In this document: in pieces, positions 9,214-19,028 of the stretch | Numbering within the stretch: position 1 is the first letter of the stretch | Layout: each line of letters begins with the position of its first letter | Assembly (NCBI RefSeq): GCF_002855575.1 | Contig: NZ_PKRQ01000004.1 | Location: 186,001 to 250,000 of the forward strand | Source of the DNA: Tabrizicola sp. TH137 | Lineage (GTDB): Bacteria; Pseudomonadota; Alphaproteobacteria; Rhodobacterales; Rhodobacteraceae | Reading direction: 5' to 3' | Length of the DNA: 64,000 nucleotides | Translations under genes and position numbers: made by a program | Notes under the pieces: model-generated | The model's input: the letters and a program-made list of their open reading frames with translations, nothing else | The model's database searches: none | Told to the model about the DNA's origin: nothing

Positions 9214-12036
9214 TCAAGCCGCTTCCGGCGTCAGCCAGGGCCGCAACAGCGCCATCGGATGCGCCCGCAGCGTCAGGCGCAGCGACACGTAATCCTCCAC
9301 CACCTGCTCGCCCATCGTCATCTCGCGCAACATGACGCCGGGCTCCACGATCCCCTCGCCGTCGATATCCCCGGCAAACAGCGGCAGGGGCGCCCCCTCG
9401 ACCAGCGCCTTCGCCGCCCAGAGCGCCTCGCGCCGCGTCACGCCCAGCGCGGCAAAGGCATCCGCCTCGGCCAGCCGCGCCAGCATCCGCGCGCTCACCC
9501 CCGCGCGGCGCCAGACATCCTCCACCACCGCATAGCCATTGCCCCGCGCCGCCACGATCCACTGCGCCTCTTCCTCCACCATCCCCTTGATCTGCCGGAA
9601 CCCCAGCCGCAGCGCCAATCCCCCCCGCCCGTCAGGCTCCATCACATTGTCCCAATGGCTGGCATTGATGCAGGGCGGGCGCACCACCACCCCATGTTCC
9701 CGCGCATCCCGCACGATCTGCGCCGGCGCATAGAACCCCATCGGCTGGCTGTTCAGCAAAGCGCAGGCAAAGATCCCCGGATGATGCCGCTTCAACCACG
9801 CACTGGCATAAACAAGCAGCGCGAAAGACGCCGCATGGCTTTCGGGAAAGCCGTAACTCCCGAACCCCTCGATCTGCGCGAAACAGCGCGCGGCGAACGC
9901 CTCCTCATACCCATTCGCGGCCATCCCCGCCATGAACCGGTCGCGGAACTCGCTCACATTCCCATGTTTCTTGAACGTCGCCAGCGACCGCCGCAGACGG
10001 TCGGCCTCCGTCGGCGTGAACCCCGCCCCGATGATGGCGATCTGCATCGCCTGTTCCTGAAACAGCGGCACGCCCAGCGTCTTGCCCAGCACGCGCCCCA
10101 ACTCATCGGACGGAAAACTCACCACCTCCTGCCCGTTCCGCCGCCGCAGGAAGGGATGCACCATATCCCCCTGAATCGGCCCGGGCCGGATGATCGCCAC
10201 CTGAATCACAAGGTCATAAAAGGTCCGCGGCCGCATCCGCGGCAGGAAATTCATCTGCGCCCGGCTTTCCACCTGAAACACGCCCAGACTGTCCGCCCGG
10301 CACAGCATCTCATAGGTCGCCGGGTCCTCGGCCGGCAGGCTCGCCAGCGAATGCCGCAACTGGTGATGCCGCTCCATCAGGTCGAACGCCTTGCGGATGC
10401 AGGTCAGCATCCCCAGCGCCAGCACATCCACCTTCAATATCCCCAGCGTGTCGATATCATCCTTGTCCCAGCAGATGACGGTCCGATCCTCCATCGTCGC
10501 ATTCTCGATGGGCACCAATTCATCCAGCCGCCCCTCGGTGATGATGAACCCACCGACATGCTGGCTCAGATGCCGGGGAAACCCCTGTATCTCGTCAATA
10601 AGCTGCATGGTCAGCGCCAGCCGCCGGTCGGTCGGGTCCAGCCCGATCTCCCTCAACCGCGTCTCGGTGATCTGGCCGGGTCCGCCCCAGCCCCAGATCT
10701 GGCTCGACATCGCCGCCAGCGTATCCTCGGTCAGGCCCATCGCGCGCCCCACCTCACGCACCGCCCGCTTGCCCCGGTAATGGATCACCGTCGCGCACAG
10801 GCCAGCCCGATGCCGCCCATAGCGCGCATAGATATGCTGGATCACCTCCTCGCGCCGCTCATGCTCGAAATCCACGTCGATATCCGGCGGCTCGTTCCGC
10901 GCCTCGGAAACGAAGCGCTCAAAGACCATCGTCCCGATCTCCGGGGAAACGCTCGTCACCCCAAGCGCATAGCACACCACCGAATTCGCCGCCGACCCCC
11001 GCCCCTGGCACAGGATCCCCCGCCCCCGCGCGAAATCCACGATGTCATGCACCGTCAGGAAATAGGGCTCATACTTCAGCTTCCCGATGAGGCTGAGTTC
11101 ATGCGCCATCTGCGCCCGCACCCGCTCCGGCGCGCCATCGGGGTATCGCCAGTCCAGCCCCGCCCAGGCCAGCCGCGCCAGCCGCTCCGCCGCCGTCTCG
11201 CCCCCCGTCACCTCCGACGGATATTCATACCGCAACTCGTCCAGCGAAAACCGTAAGCCTGCCGCCACCTCCCCCGCCCGATGCACCGCCTCCTCATGGC
11301 CGGCAAACAGCCGCAGCATCTCGGCCTCCGACCGCAACCGCTGCTCGGCATGGGGCAGCGCACGGCGGCCCAGCGCATCCACCCGCACCCCCAGCCGGAT
11401 CGCCGTCAGCACATCCGCCATCCGCCGCCGCGATCCGTGATGCATCAGGGGCAGCGCGCTCGCCACGGGCAGCACCCCAACCCCCTCCGCCAACCGCACC
11501 AACCGCGCGAACCGCGCCCGATCCTGCCCGTCATAGCGCGGCGCCATCAGCAGGAAGCAGGCCCCGGCAAAGCGCGAAACCAGCCGCGCCACCGCACCCC
11601 GCCACGCCTCCATCTGCCCCCGCGCAGGCGGATGGATCAGCATTCCCATCCCCGCCCCCCAGTCCAGCAGATCCTCCAGCGAAAGGTCACACTCCCCCTT
11701 CACCGCCCGCAACCGACCCGTTGAGATCAGCCGGCACAGCCGCCCCCACCCCGCCCGATCCTCCGGCAGGCAGGTCACCGTGAACCCGTCCCGCAACACG
11801 ATCCGCGCCGCCGGGATCAGCCGCGTCCCCGGCCAGTCCCGCCCCTCCTCCGCCGCCAGCCGCGCCAGTTCCCGCGCATGGGCATGGGCGCGCACGATCC
11901 CCGCCACGGAATTCACATCCGCCACCGCCACCCCCGCCATCCCCATCGCGGCGGCACGCGCCATCACCTCCTCGGGATGCGACGCCCCGTGAAGGAAGGT
12001 GAAATTCGACAGGGCCGACAATTCGACAAAAGCCAT
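9214..12036 (-). CDS. dnaE2: Error-prone DNA polymerase DnaE2 (ImuC), short C-terminus
   Basis: The 940-residue protein is the alpha-type polymerase of the SOS mutasome, which copies past DNA lesions. The PHP domain begins FVELSALSNFTFLHGASHPEE. The palm carries PPDIDVDFEHERREEV (near residue 383), followed by LYVGSP-independent polymerase blocks such as GVFQVESRAQM and FPESHAASFALLVYASAWLK. Usual DnaE2 proteins run about 1,050-1,150 residues. Here translation stops shortly after RAHPMALLRP, so the C-terminal OB-fold region is missing. An SOS box lies 31 nt upstream. imuB is about 18 kb away rather than in the same operon. Confidence 0.93.
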   Translation of the reverse strand: MAFVELSALSNFTFLHGASHPEEVMARAAAMGMAGVAVADVNSVAGIVRAHAHARELARLAAEEGRDWPGTRLIPAARIVLRDGFTVTCLPEDRAGWGRLCRLISTGRLRAVKGECDLSLEDLLDWGAGMGMLIHPPARGQMEAWRGAVARLVSRFAGACFLLMAPRYDGQDRARFARLVRLAEGVGVLPVASALPLMHHGSRRRMADVLTAIRLGVRVDALGRRALPHAEQRLRSEAEMLRLFAGHEEAVHRAGEVAAGLRFSLDELRYEYPSEVTGGETAAERLARLAWAGLDWRYPDGAPERVRAQMAHELSLIGKLKYEPYFLTVHDIVDFARGRGILCQGRGSAANSVVCYALGVTSVSPEIGTMVFERFVSEARNEPPDIDVDFEHERREEVIQHIYARYGRHRAGLCATVIHYRGKRAVREVGRAMGLTEDTLAAMSSQIWGWGGPGQITETRLREIGLDPTDRRLALTMQLIDEIQGFPRHLSQHVGGFIITEGRLDELVPIENATMEDRTVICWDKDDIDTLGILKVDVLALGMLTCIRKAFDLMERHHQLRHSLASLPAEDPATYEMLCRADSLGVFQVESRAQMNFLPRMRPRTFYDLVIQVAIIRPGPIQGDMVHPFLRRRNGQEVVSFPSDELGRVLGKTLGVPLFQEQAMQIAIIGAGFTPTEADRLRRSLATFKKHGNVSEFRDRFMAGMAANGYEEAFAARCFAQIEGFGSYGFPESHAASFALLVYASAWLKRHHPGIFACALLNSQPMGFYAPAQIVRDAREHGVVVRPPCINASHWDNVMEPDGRGGLALRLGFRQIKGMVEEEAQWIVAARGNGYAVVEDVWRRAGVSARMLARLAEADAFAALGVTRREALWAAKALVEGAPLPLFAGDIDGEGIVEPGVMLREMTMGEQVVEDYVSLRLTLRAHPMALLRPWLTPEAA

Positions 12037-12067
12037 GGGCAGCAGGGATTCGCAGATGTTCCGACAG

Positions 12068-12082
12068 GAACATTATAGGAAC
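12068..12082 (-). promoter_or_regulatory. LexA (SOS) box upstream of dnaE2
   Basis: The plus strand reads GAAC-N7-GAAC, which is GTTC-N7-GTTC on the coding strand. This is the alphaproteobacterial LexA site. It ends 31 nt before the dnaE2 start codon. An identical arrangement precedes imuB at 32155. Confidence 0.85.
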
Positions 12083-12182
12083 ATTCGCATAAAGGACGAG
12101 TCCCCAAACCAGCCCCCCAAGCCGGATCAGACACCGTCAGACAGGATATCCACCGCTCACTCCGGCCTCTGCGACCCAAGCC

Positions 12183-12311
12183 TCAGAACCTGCGGAACGC
12201 CGCCTGCGGCAACCCCTCGCGCCAAAGACGATTGCGGTCCGCCTTCGCAGCCTTCGCATCCAAAGGCCCCGTCACCTCAACCCGTGCCATCCCATGCTCC
12301 GCCTCACGCAT
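12183..12311 (-). CDS. Possible small protein (42 aa) after the LOG gene
   Basis: A 42-codon frame starts MREAEHGMARVEV and ends LPQAAFRRF, 15 nt after the LOG stop, with GGAG about 10 nt upstream. It is charged, with no membrane segment. I do not recognise it. Its position in a co-directional gap and an unbroken G/C-ending codon pattern make it plausible, but a chance frame cannot be excluded. Confidence 0.3.
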   Translation of the reverse strand: MREAEHGMARVEVTGPLDAKAAKADRNRLWREGLPQAAFRRF

Positions 12312-12326
12312 GACCGCACCGCTCCA

Positions 12327-13130
12327 TCACCCTACGTCCCCCAAGATCGCCTCCACCGCCTCTTCCGCCGTCTCCACGAAGCGGAACAACCCCAGATCGG
12401 CCGCGTTGATCAGCCCCTGCTCCGCCAGCGCCTGCCAGTTCACCACCCCTTCCCAGAACGCCCGCCCAAACAGCAGGAAGGGCACCCGCTTCATCCGCCC
12501 CGTCTGGATCAGGGTCAGCGCCTCGAACATCTCGTCCAGCGTGCCGAACCCGCCGGGGAAAATGCAGATCGCCCGCGCCCGCATCAGGAAATGCATCTTC
12601 CGGATCGCAAAGTAGTGGAAGTTGAAACAGAGGTCCGGCGTCACATGGGCATTCGGCGCCTGCTCATGCGGCAGCACGATGTTCAGCCCGATCGACTGCC
12701 CCCCCGCCTCCGCCGCCCCAAGGTTGCCCGCCTCCATGATGCCGGGTCCGCCCCCGGTCACCACCACCAGCTCGCGCCCATAGCTTTTAAGGCTCTCCTC
12801 CGTGATCCGGAAAGACAGCTTCCGCGCCTCCTCATACCACCGCGCCAATCCCCCCGCAGGCCCTGTGCCATCCGCCCTGACCCGCGCCGATCCCATCACC
12901 ACGACCGTGGACCGTATCCCCCGCTCATCCAGCACCATCTGCGGCTTCAGCAGCTCCAGTTGCAACCGCACCGGCCGCAACTCCTCGCGCATCAGGAAAT
13001 CCGTATCGGTGAAGGCCAGCCGATAGGCCGGCGCCCGCGTCTGCGCCGTATCCGGCAACCGCTCCGCCGCCGCCGCATCCTCGGTGCTGTCGCGGAAAGG
13101 GTGCGCGCGTCCATCCTCCTTGGGGGTCAT
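12327..13130 (-). CDS. LOG family (TIGR00730-like) nucleotide phosphoribohydrolase
   Basis: The 267-residue protein has the two LOG-family signatures: [18 protein letters not shown] and [19 protein letters not shown] proteins have a Rossmann-like fold and hydrolyse nucleoside 5'-monophosphates, including cytokinin ribotides; older annotations call them lysine decarboxylases. An N-terminal extension of about 60 residues precedes the core, as in the longer bacterial group. ATG 13130 was chosen from an open frame reaching 13196. It is divergent from dapD with an 82-nt gap. Confidence 0.85.
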   Translation of the reverse strand: MTPKEDGRAHPFRDSTEDAAAAERLPDTAQTRAPAYRLAFTDTDFLMREELRPVRLQLELLKPQMVLDERGIRSTVVVMGSARVRADGTGPAGGLARWYEEARKLSFRITEESLKSYGRELVVVTGGGPGIMEAGNLGAAEAGGQSIGLNIVLPHEQAPNAHVTPDLCFNFHYFAIRKMHFLMRARAICIFPGGFGTLDEMFEALTLIQTGRMKRVPFLLFGRAFWEGVVNWQALAEQGLINAADLGLFRFVETAEEAVEAILGDVG

Positions 13131-13212
13131 GCCGTTCCTCTTGTTGCATGGGCTTTCCGCCCTCTCTATAGGGTCGCACCGGACCAGACCAATCAAAACG
13201 GGGGAATTGCCG

Positions 13213-14040
<828 letters not shown>

Positions 14041-14107
14041 CCGGCGCCCCGACGGCAGAAAAGGCAGGGGCAGAGGGGGCAGGGGCAGGGCGCATCCTCC
14101 GCCCCTT

Positions 14108-14260
14108 CATCTTGGCCCAAATACTCAACCGCAACGCCTGCCCCCCACGCAACGCTGCCAGTTCAGAACCCGCCCCCGTAGGATGGGCCATCGGCCCATC
14201 CTGCCCAAGGAAAACGCCGCGCAAACCGCGCGGCGCCCGTAGGGCGGGGTTCACCCCGCC
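14108..14260. repeat. Composite intergenic repeat: CTTGGCCCAAATACTCA core plus two GTAGG palindromes
   Basis: The gap between convergent dapD and iolG holds a copy of the CTTGGCCCAAATACTCA core (14108-14127). It also holds two perfect inverted repeats, each preceded by GTAGG or TAGG. These are GGATGGGCC with GGCCCATCC (14181-14201) and GGCGGGG with CCCCGCC (14243-14260). The same core-plus-palindrome order recurs at 26759-26852. They look like short REP-type elements and may terminate both genes. Confidence 0.7.
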
Positions 14261-14273
14261 ATCACCCCTAACC

Positions 14274-15275
14274 TCACATCACTTCCGAAAGCTTCACCAC
14301 GCGCCCTTCGGCCACCGACTTCACCGCCGCATCGGCCAGGGCCAGCGCGACCAGCCCGTCCTCGCCCGTCGGCTCCGCCTTGCCCGTCCCGGCCATCGCC
14401 GCGATGAAGGTGGCAATCTCCGCCGCATAGGCCTCGGTATAGCGGGTCATGAAGAAGTCATGCAGCGGCGGCCGGGTATAGCCCGCCCCCGTCGCCACCT
14501 CGATGGAAACCGGGCGCTGGTTTTCCGCCGACACGGCCCCCTTCGACCCATGCACCTCGATCCGCTGGTCATAGCCATAGGTCGCGCGGCGCGAGTTCGA
14601 AATCATCGCCTGCTTGCCCGAGGCCGTCTTCAGCAGCACCTGAACAGAATCGAAATCCCCCGCCACGCCGATGGCCGGATCGACCAGCACCGCCGCCGTG
14701 GCGACGACCTCGGAAATCTCCTCGCCCAAGAGGAACCGCGCCATGTCGAAATCATGGATCGTCATGTCGCGGAAGATGCCGCCCGACCGCTTGATATAGT
14801 CCACCGGCGGCGCGCCGGGGTCGCGGCTGGTGATCACCACCATCTCCACTTCGCCCACCGTCCCCTTGTCGATCTCCGCCCGCACCGCGCGGAAATGCGG
14901 GTCGAAGCGGCGGTTGAAGCCCACCATCAACGTCCCCTTATGGGCCCGCACCACCTCCAGACAGGCCTTCACGCGGGCCAGCGACAGGTCGATGGGCTTT
15001 TCGCAGAAGACCGCTTTCCCCGCCTTCACGAAACGCTCGATCAGATCGGCATGGGTATCGGTCGGCGTGCAGATCACCACCGCGTCGATATCCCCCGCCG
15101 CCTCGATCGCCTCGATCGTCCGCACCTCGCAGCCATATTGATCGGCAATCGCCTGCGCGGCGGCAGGCATGGCATCCGCCACCGCCACAAGCTTCGCCTG
15201 CGCATCCCCCGTCACCGCCTTCGCATGCACCTTGCCGATGCGCCCCGCGCCCAGAAGCCCGAACCTGATCGCCAT
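14274..15275 (-). CDS. iolG: Inositol 2-dehydrogenase
   Basis: The 333-residue Gfo/Idh/MocA-family enzyme oxidises myo-inositol to 2-keto-myo-inositol with NAD. It has the Rossmann start LLGAGRIGKVHAKAV, the FCEKPIDLS segment with the catalytic Lys, and FRDMTIHDFDMARF with the catalytic Asp and His. It is 37 nt downstream of an SDR gene on the same strand, and an IolR-type operator precedes the pair. Other iol catabolic genes are not in the window. Confidence 0.9.
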   Translation of the reverse strand: MAIRFGLLGAGRIGKVHAKAVTGDAQAKLVAVADAMPAAAQAIADQYGCEVRTIEAIEAAGDIDAVVICTPTDTHADLIERFVKAGKAVFCEKPIDLSLARVKACLEVVRAHKGTLMVGFNRRFDPHFRAVRAEIDKGTVGEVEMVVITSRDPGAPPVDYIKRSGGIFRDMTIHDFDMARFLLGEEISEVVATAAVLVDPAIGVAGDFDSVQVLLKTASGKQAMISNSRRATYGYDQRIEVHGSKGAVSAENQRPVSIEVATGAGYTRPPLHDFFMTRYTEAYAAEIATFIAAMAGTGKAEPTGEDGLVALALADAAVKSVAEGRVVKLSEVM

Positions 15276-15312
15276 TTCACGTCTCCTCTGCCCCGTCTCG
15301 GGGGCGTTTCCA

Positions 15313-16095
15313 TCAGGCCCCGTAGGCCCCGTTCACATTCTGGTCGAAATCCACCACGGCCCCGGTCATCACGCCCGACTCCGCGGACAGCAGATAGGAC
15401 ACCAGCCCCGCCACATGGCCCGGCTTCACCAGCATCCCGAAGGGCTGCTTCGCCTCCGCCTCGGCCAGCCAGCCATCACCCGCCCCGTGGAAGGCCCGCT
15501 GGATCGCATCCTCCCCCGGCGTGTCCATCCAGCCCACATTCACCCCGTTCACCCGGATGCGATGCGACCGCAGCGCATGGGCCGCATTCTTCGTGATATT
15601 GGCCAGCGCCGCCTTGCTGGCCGAATAGCCCGCCAGGAAGGGCTGCCCGCAATGGCTGCTCATCGTCACGATATTCACCGCCGAGGCCGGATGCCCCGCC
15701 GCCACCGCCGCCTGCGCAAAGCGCTGCAAGGCGAAGAACGGCCCCTTGGCATTGGTGTCCATCAACTCGTCCCACCCCTCGGGCGTCGTGTCCAGAATGG
15801 ACCCCCGCGCCGTCGAGGCCGCCGCATTCACCAGCGCATTGACCGGCCCGAACCGCATCAGCGCCCGCTCCACCAGTTCCGCCGCCTGTCCCGCATCGGC
15901 CATATCCGCCGGCAGGAAGCGTACATCCGCCCCGCCCGCGCGCAGTCCTTCCGCCGCCGCCTCGCCCTTCAGCACATTCCGCCCCGAAATCACCAGCTTG
16001 CGGCAGCCCTCGGCCACCAACCTCTCGGCAATGGCCAGACCAAGTCCCTGCGCCCCCCCGGTGATGACGGCAACCGTCCCCGCATGATCCGGCAT
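15313..16095 (-). CDS. Short-chain dehydrogenase in the inositol operon
   Basis: The 260-residue classical SDR has the NAD(P)-binding motif TGGAQGLGLA and the active-site Ser plus YSASK (SSHCGQPFLAGYSASKAAL). Co-transcription with iolG and a shared IolR-type site suggest it acts on inositol or a related polyol or sugar, but the exact substrate is not shown by sequence. The ATG is preceded by GAGGGGGG. Confidence 0.85.
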   Translation of the reverse strand: MPDHAGTVAVITGGAQGLGLAIAERLVAEGCRKLVISGRNVLKGEAAAEGLRAGGADVRFLPADMADAGQAAELVERALMRFGPVNALVNAAASTARGSILDTTPEGWDELMDTNAKGPFFALQRFAQAAVAAGHPASAVNIVTMSSHCGQPFLAGYSASKAALANITKNAAHALRSHRIRVNGVNVGWMDTPGEDAIQRAFHGAGDGWLAEAEAKQPFGMLVKPGHVAGLVSYLLSAESGVMTGAVVDFDQNVNGAYGA

Positions 16096-16128
16096 GATCC
16101 CCCCTCAGGAACCCGAAATCCGATTAAC

Positions 16129-16142
16129 GGAACTTCTATTCC
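16129..16142. promoter_or_regulatory. Putative IolR operator (GGAA-N6-TTCC)
   Basis: The palindrome GGAACTTCTATTCC lies 34 nt upstream of the SDR-iolG start. GGAA-N6-TTCC is the motif reported for the rhizobial RpiR-family repressor IolR. Inositol-type genes directly downstream support the assignment. Confidence 0.6.
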
Positions 16143-16201
16143 ATTTTTACGTCGATTCAACCCGAATGTTCCACGATCCCCGGCCATCCTGACGAAGATC
16201 G

Positions 16202-16996
16202 TCAGACCAGCCCCAGCTCGGCATCAGACGCGATCCGGTCATACTTGTCCTTCGGCGGCATCGGCCGCCCCCGCCAATCCGGCTCGAACACGAAGGAAGA
16301 CCGCGCCCGCCCCTCGGGCAGCGCCCCGTTCCCCTTGCCGACAGCATAGTCGTAATAAAGCTTCACGATCTCTTCTGCCGTCACCTGCTGCGCCGCCGGA
16401 TGGGCCAGACAGGCCTCCCGCCACCGCGCCACGCGGGCAAAGGCCGGATCGTCGGGCAGGGCGAACCCCTCATAATAGTCCAGAAACCAGAACCGCATCA
16501 TCAAGGGCGTATAGACAGCCTCCGCCCAACCGAACCGGTCGAAGAGGAACACGCCGTCAGGGTTGTGATGCCGCAGCATGTCATCCAGCCAGGCGTATTG
16601 GTCCAAAAGCGCCTGCCGCTTTGCCCCCGCCTGCGCCCGATCCCGGTTCATCACGTAGAGATAGCCCGCGTTGCCGAACGGCCCCTCGCGCGTGACAAAC
16701 AACCGCTCCACCGCCCGCTCATAGGGATCGGCCCGCGCCACCGGAACCTCCGGAAACCGCTCCTCGAAATAGCGCATCAACACAAGGCTTTCCTTCAGGA
16801 TGCGCCCATCCTCCAGTTCCAGCACCGGCAGCGCCGTCGTCCCCCGCGTCTTGGCCAGCAAGTCGGGGTCACGCGGCCGCGTGATGTCCACCACGCGGAA
16901 CTCCACCGCCTCGCGCAACCCCTTCAGCGCCAGCAGGATCTCCACCCGTTGCGAAAACGGGCAGACGGGGATGTGATGGATGATCGGCTTGCCCAT
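16202..16996 (-). CDS. Glutathione S-transferase family protein
   Basis: The 264-residue protein has an N-terminal thioredoxin-like domain with CPFSQRVEILLALKG and a conserved cis-Pro segment (TTALPVLELEDG..LKESLVLMRYFEERFP). An all-helical C-terminal domain follows. The Cys-Pro-Phe-Ser start is like omega/beta-type GSTs that use a cysteine. ATG 16996 has a strong GAGGAGG; the frame is open to 17029. It stands between rlmN and the inositol pair on the same strand. Substrate unknown. Confidence 0.82.
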   Translation of the reverse strand: MGKPIIHHIPVCPFSQRVEILLALKGLREAVEFRVVDITRPRDPDLLAKTRGTTALPVLELEDGRILKESLVLMRYFEERFPEVPVARADPYERAVERLFVTREGPFGNAGYLYVMNRDRAQAGAKRQALLDQYAWLDDMLRHHNPDGVFLFDRFGWAEAVYTPLMMRFWFLDYYEGFALPDDPAFARVARWREACLAHPAAQQVTAEEIVKLYYDYAVGKGNGALPEGRARSSFVFEPDWRGRPMPPKDKYDRIASDAELGLV

Positions 16997-17053
16997 GGAC
17001 GCCTCCTCTGGCCGGATGCTGGCCCGCATCCTGCCCCGCGCGCCCGACGCAGA

Positions 17054-18238
17054 TCAACCCGAAAGCCCGGCCTCCGCCGCGATCTCCCGCGCCGATTTCC
17101 GCGCCCGCTCCGTGGCCGATTTCAACTGCCCGCAAGCCGCCATGATATCCTCGCCGCGCGGGGTGCGGATGGGGCTCGCATAGCCCGCCTTGTAGATGAT
17201 GTCGGCAAAAGCCTCGATCCGCTCCCAATCCGACCGCTCATAGGGCGCGCCGGGCCATTCGTTGAAGGGGATCAGGTTGATCTTCGCCGGAATCCCCGCA
17301 ATCAGCTTCACCAGCCGCCGCGCATCCGCATCGCTGTCATTCACGCCCTTCAGCATCACGTATTCAAACGTGATCCGCTCGCTGTTCGACAGGCGCGGAT
17401 AGTCCCGCAGCGCCTCCAGCAGCGTGGCGATGTTCCACTTCTTGTTCACCGGCACCAGCCGATCCCGCACCTCGTCCGTCGTCGCATGGAAGGACACCGC
17501 CAGCAGGCAGCCGATCTCCTCCGCCGTCCGCGCGATCTCCGGCACGATGCCCGAGGTGGACAAGGTGATCCGCCGCCGCGACAGCGTCAGCCCCTCATTG
17601 TCCATCACCACCTTCATGGCATCCCGGACATTCTCGAAATTGTACAGCGGCTCGCCCATCCCCATCAGGACGACGTTGGACACAAGCCGCGTCTCATCCT
17701 TCGGCTCTCCCGGCTTCGGCCATTCCCCCAGATCGTCGCGCGCCAGCATCACCTGCCCGACAATCTCCCCCGCCGTCAGGTTCCGCACCAGCTTCTGCGT
17801 CCCCGTATGGCAGAAGGAACAGGTCAGCGTGCAACCGACCTGGGAAGAGATGCACAATGTCCCCCGGTTCTCCTCCGGAATATAGACCGTCTCCACCTCA
17901 TGCCCGCCCGCGATCCGCACCAGATATTTCCGCGTCCCATCGGCAGAGATCTGGCGGCTCACCACCTCCGGCACCTCGATCACGAAATGCTCCGCCAGCA
18001 GGGCGCGGTAATCCTTCGCCAGATTGGTCATCGCCGCGAAATCGCGGATGCCGAAGTGATAGACCCATTGCCAGATCTGCCCCAGCCGCATCTTGGCCTG
18101 TTTCTCGGGCGTCCCCGCCGCAACCAGCGCCTCCCTCAACTGCTCGCGCGTCAGGCCGACGATATTGGTCTTCCCCCCCTCCGGCAGCTTGCGCGGAAGG
18201 GTCAGAACGTCCTGCGTGATGGGCGCATTTGCGGTCAT
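17054..18238 (-). CDS. rlmN: 23S rRNA (adenine2503-C2)/tRNA methyltransferase
   Basis: The 394-residue radical-SAM enzyme methylates A2503 of 23S rRNA and A37 of some tRNAs. The cluster motif CxxxCxxC is present as [11 protein letters not shown], along with [12 protein letters not shown] and the C-terminal [14 protein letters not shown] block. A conserved Cys occurs near the C-terminus (MAACGQLK). ATG 18238 was chosen from a frame open to 18361. It is divergent from parDE. Confidence 0.95.
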   Translation of the reverse strand: MTANAPITQDVLTLPRKLPEGGKTNIVGLTREQLREALVAAGTPEKQAKMRLGQIWQWVYHFGIRDFAAMTNLAKDYRALLAEHFVIEVPEVVSRQISADGTRKYLVRIAGGHEVETVYIPEENRGTLCISSQVGCTLTCSFCHTGTQKLVRNLTAGEIVGQVMLARDDLGEWPKPGEPKDETRLVSNVVLMGMGEPLYNFENVRDAMKVVMDNEGLTLSRRRITLSTSGIVPEIARTAEEIGCLLAVSFHATTDEVRDRLVPVNKKWNIATLLEALRDYPRLSNSERITFEYVMLKGVNDSDADARRLVKLIAGIPAKINLIPFNEWPGAPYERSDWERIEAFADIIYKAGYASPIRTPRGEDIMAACGQLKSATERARKSAREIAAEAGLSG

Positions 18239-18320
18239 GGCTGCGTGTCCAGAAAGGCCGGGAAGGCGTTCATATAGGGGATTCGCCCGAAAAACGAAAG
18301 CCACCCCCCACGCCCGCGCC

Positions 18321-18357
18321 TTGACCACCCCCCGCACGCCCCACATACTACCCAGTA
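18321..18357 (+). promoter_or_regulatory. parDE promoter with overlapping palindromic operator
   Basis: A sigma70-type promoter reads TTGACC (18321-18326), 17-nt spacer, CATACT (18344-18349). A palindrome TACT-ACCC-AGTA (18346-18357) overlaps the -10 box. This is where a ParD/ParE autorepressor would bind. Confidence 0.55.
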
Positions 18358-18378
18358 GCACCGACCGAGGGCCTCAAG

Positions 18379-18642
18379 ATGACCGTCAAATCCTCCATCT
18401 CCCTGACCGACCAGCAGGATGCCTTCGCCCGCCGCCTCGTCGCCGAAGGCCGCTTCAGCAGCCTCAGCGCGGTGATCCAGCACGGGCTGGAACTGGTCCA
18501 ACGCGAGTCGGAAGGCTCGGACGCCCTCCGCGCGCTTCTGGACCAACGTCGTCAAGGCACCTTCATCAGCCAGCAGGAAATGGTGGCGAAGGTTGACAAG
18601 ATGCTTTCCGACAAAAGGCGAGACCGTGGTCTGGCAGATTGA
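18379..18642 (+). CDS. parD: Type II antitoxin, ParD family
   Basis: The 87-residue protein starts with a ribbon-helix-helix domain (VKSSISLTDQQDAFARRLVAEGRFSS..SAVIQHGLELV, read in parts) that binds DNA. A C-terminal tail follows that would wrap the toxin. It overlaps parE by 17 nt, and its promoter carries a palindrome, consistent with autoregulation. GAGGG lies upstream of the ATG. Confidence 0.88.
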   Translation: MTVKSSISLTDQQDAFARRLVAEGRFSSLSAVIQHGLELVQRESEGSDALRALLDQRRQGTFISQQEMVAKVDKMLSDKRRDRGLAD

Positions 18643-18976
18643 ACTTTCTGACGTCATTGCCAGTGACCTCAGCAGTATCGAGGACTTCGTCTTTCACAGC
18701 GCCACTTCGCTTGGTGAACCGAAGGCACGGGCATCCGAAATGGCAGATCGCCGCATCCGGACGATCCTTATCGACCTCGGCACCCTGACCCGCGCCCCCT
18801 ACCAGGGCACCCGCTGCCCCGAACTCGGCCAGAATACCCGCCGCGTCACCAAGGACCGCGCCGTCTTCTACTTCGACCTGAACGAAGACCGGCAGGTGAT
18901 CCGCCTCCTCGCCATCTTCTTCGGCGGGCAGGACCATGATGCCCGCATCCTCGCCCGACTGCTCACCCCCGACTGA
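18626..18976 (+). CDS. parE: Type II toxin, ParE/RelE superfamily
   Basis: The 116-residue toxin follows ParD with a 17-nt overlap. It has the ParE-type core: ASDLSSIEDFVFHS, then RAPYQGTRCPELGQNTRRVTKDRAVFYF (in two segments), ending VIRLLAIFFGGQDHDARIL. ParE toxins typically poison DNA gyrase, but RelE-like activity cannot be ruled out. A GTG start at 18626 fits the family N-terminus; an upstream ATG at 18593 would add 11 unrelated residues. Confidence 0.85.
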   Translation: MVWQIELSDVIASDLSSIEDFVFHSATSLGEPKARASEMADRRIRTILIDLGTLTRAPYQGTRCPELGQNTRRVTKDRAVFYFDLNEDRQVIRLLAIFFGGQDHDARILARLLTPD

Positions 18977-18980
18977 AACG

Positions 18981-19003
18981 AAAAGGCCCCCGAACCGGGG
19001 GCC
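18981..19003 (-). terminator. Terminator shared by parE and ialB
   Basis: GGCCCCC (18985-18991) pairs with GGGGGCC (18997-19003) around a GAACC loop. On the minus strand it runs into TTTT, so it mainly terminates the IalB-family gene, convergent with parE. Confidence 0.8.
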
Positions 19004-19028
19004 AAATCCATTCAATTCTTGCAAGGCC

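Noticed and set aside
8527-11256. A 909-codon open frame on the plus strand opposite dnaE2
   Set aside because: It is Arg/Pro/His-rich with no recognisable domain and lies antisense to a clear polymerase gene; GC-rich DNA produces such shadows.
18321-18976. parDE as part of a larger mobile island
   Set aside because: No integrase, repeats or composition break was seen on either side; it appears to be a lone module.
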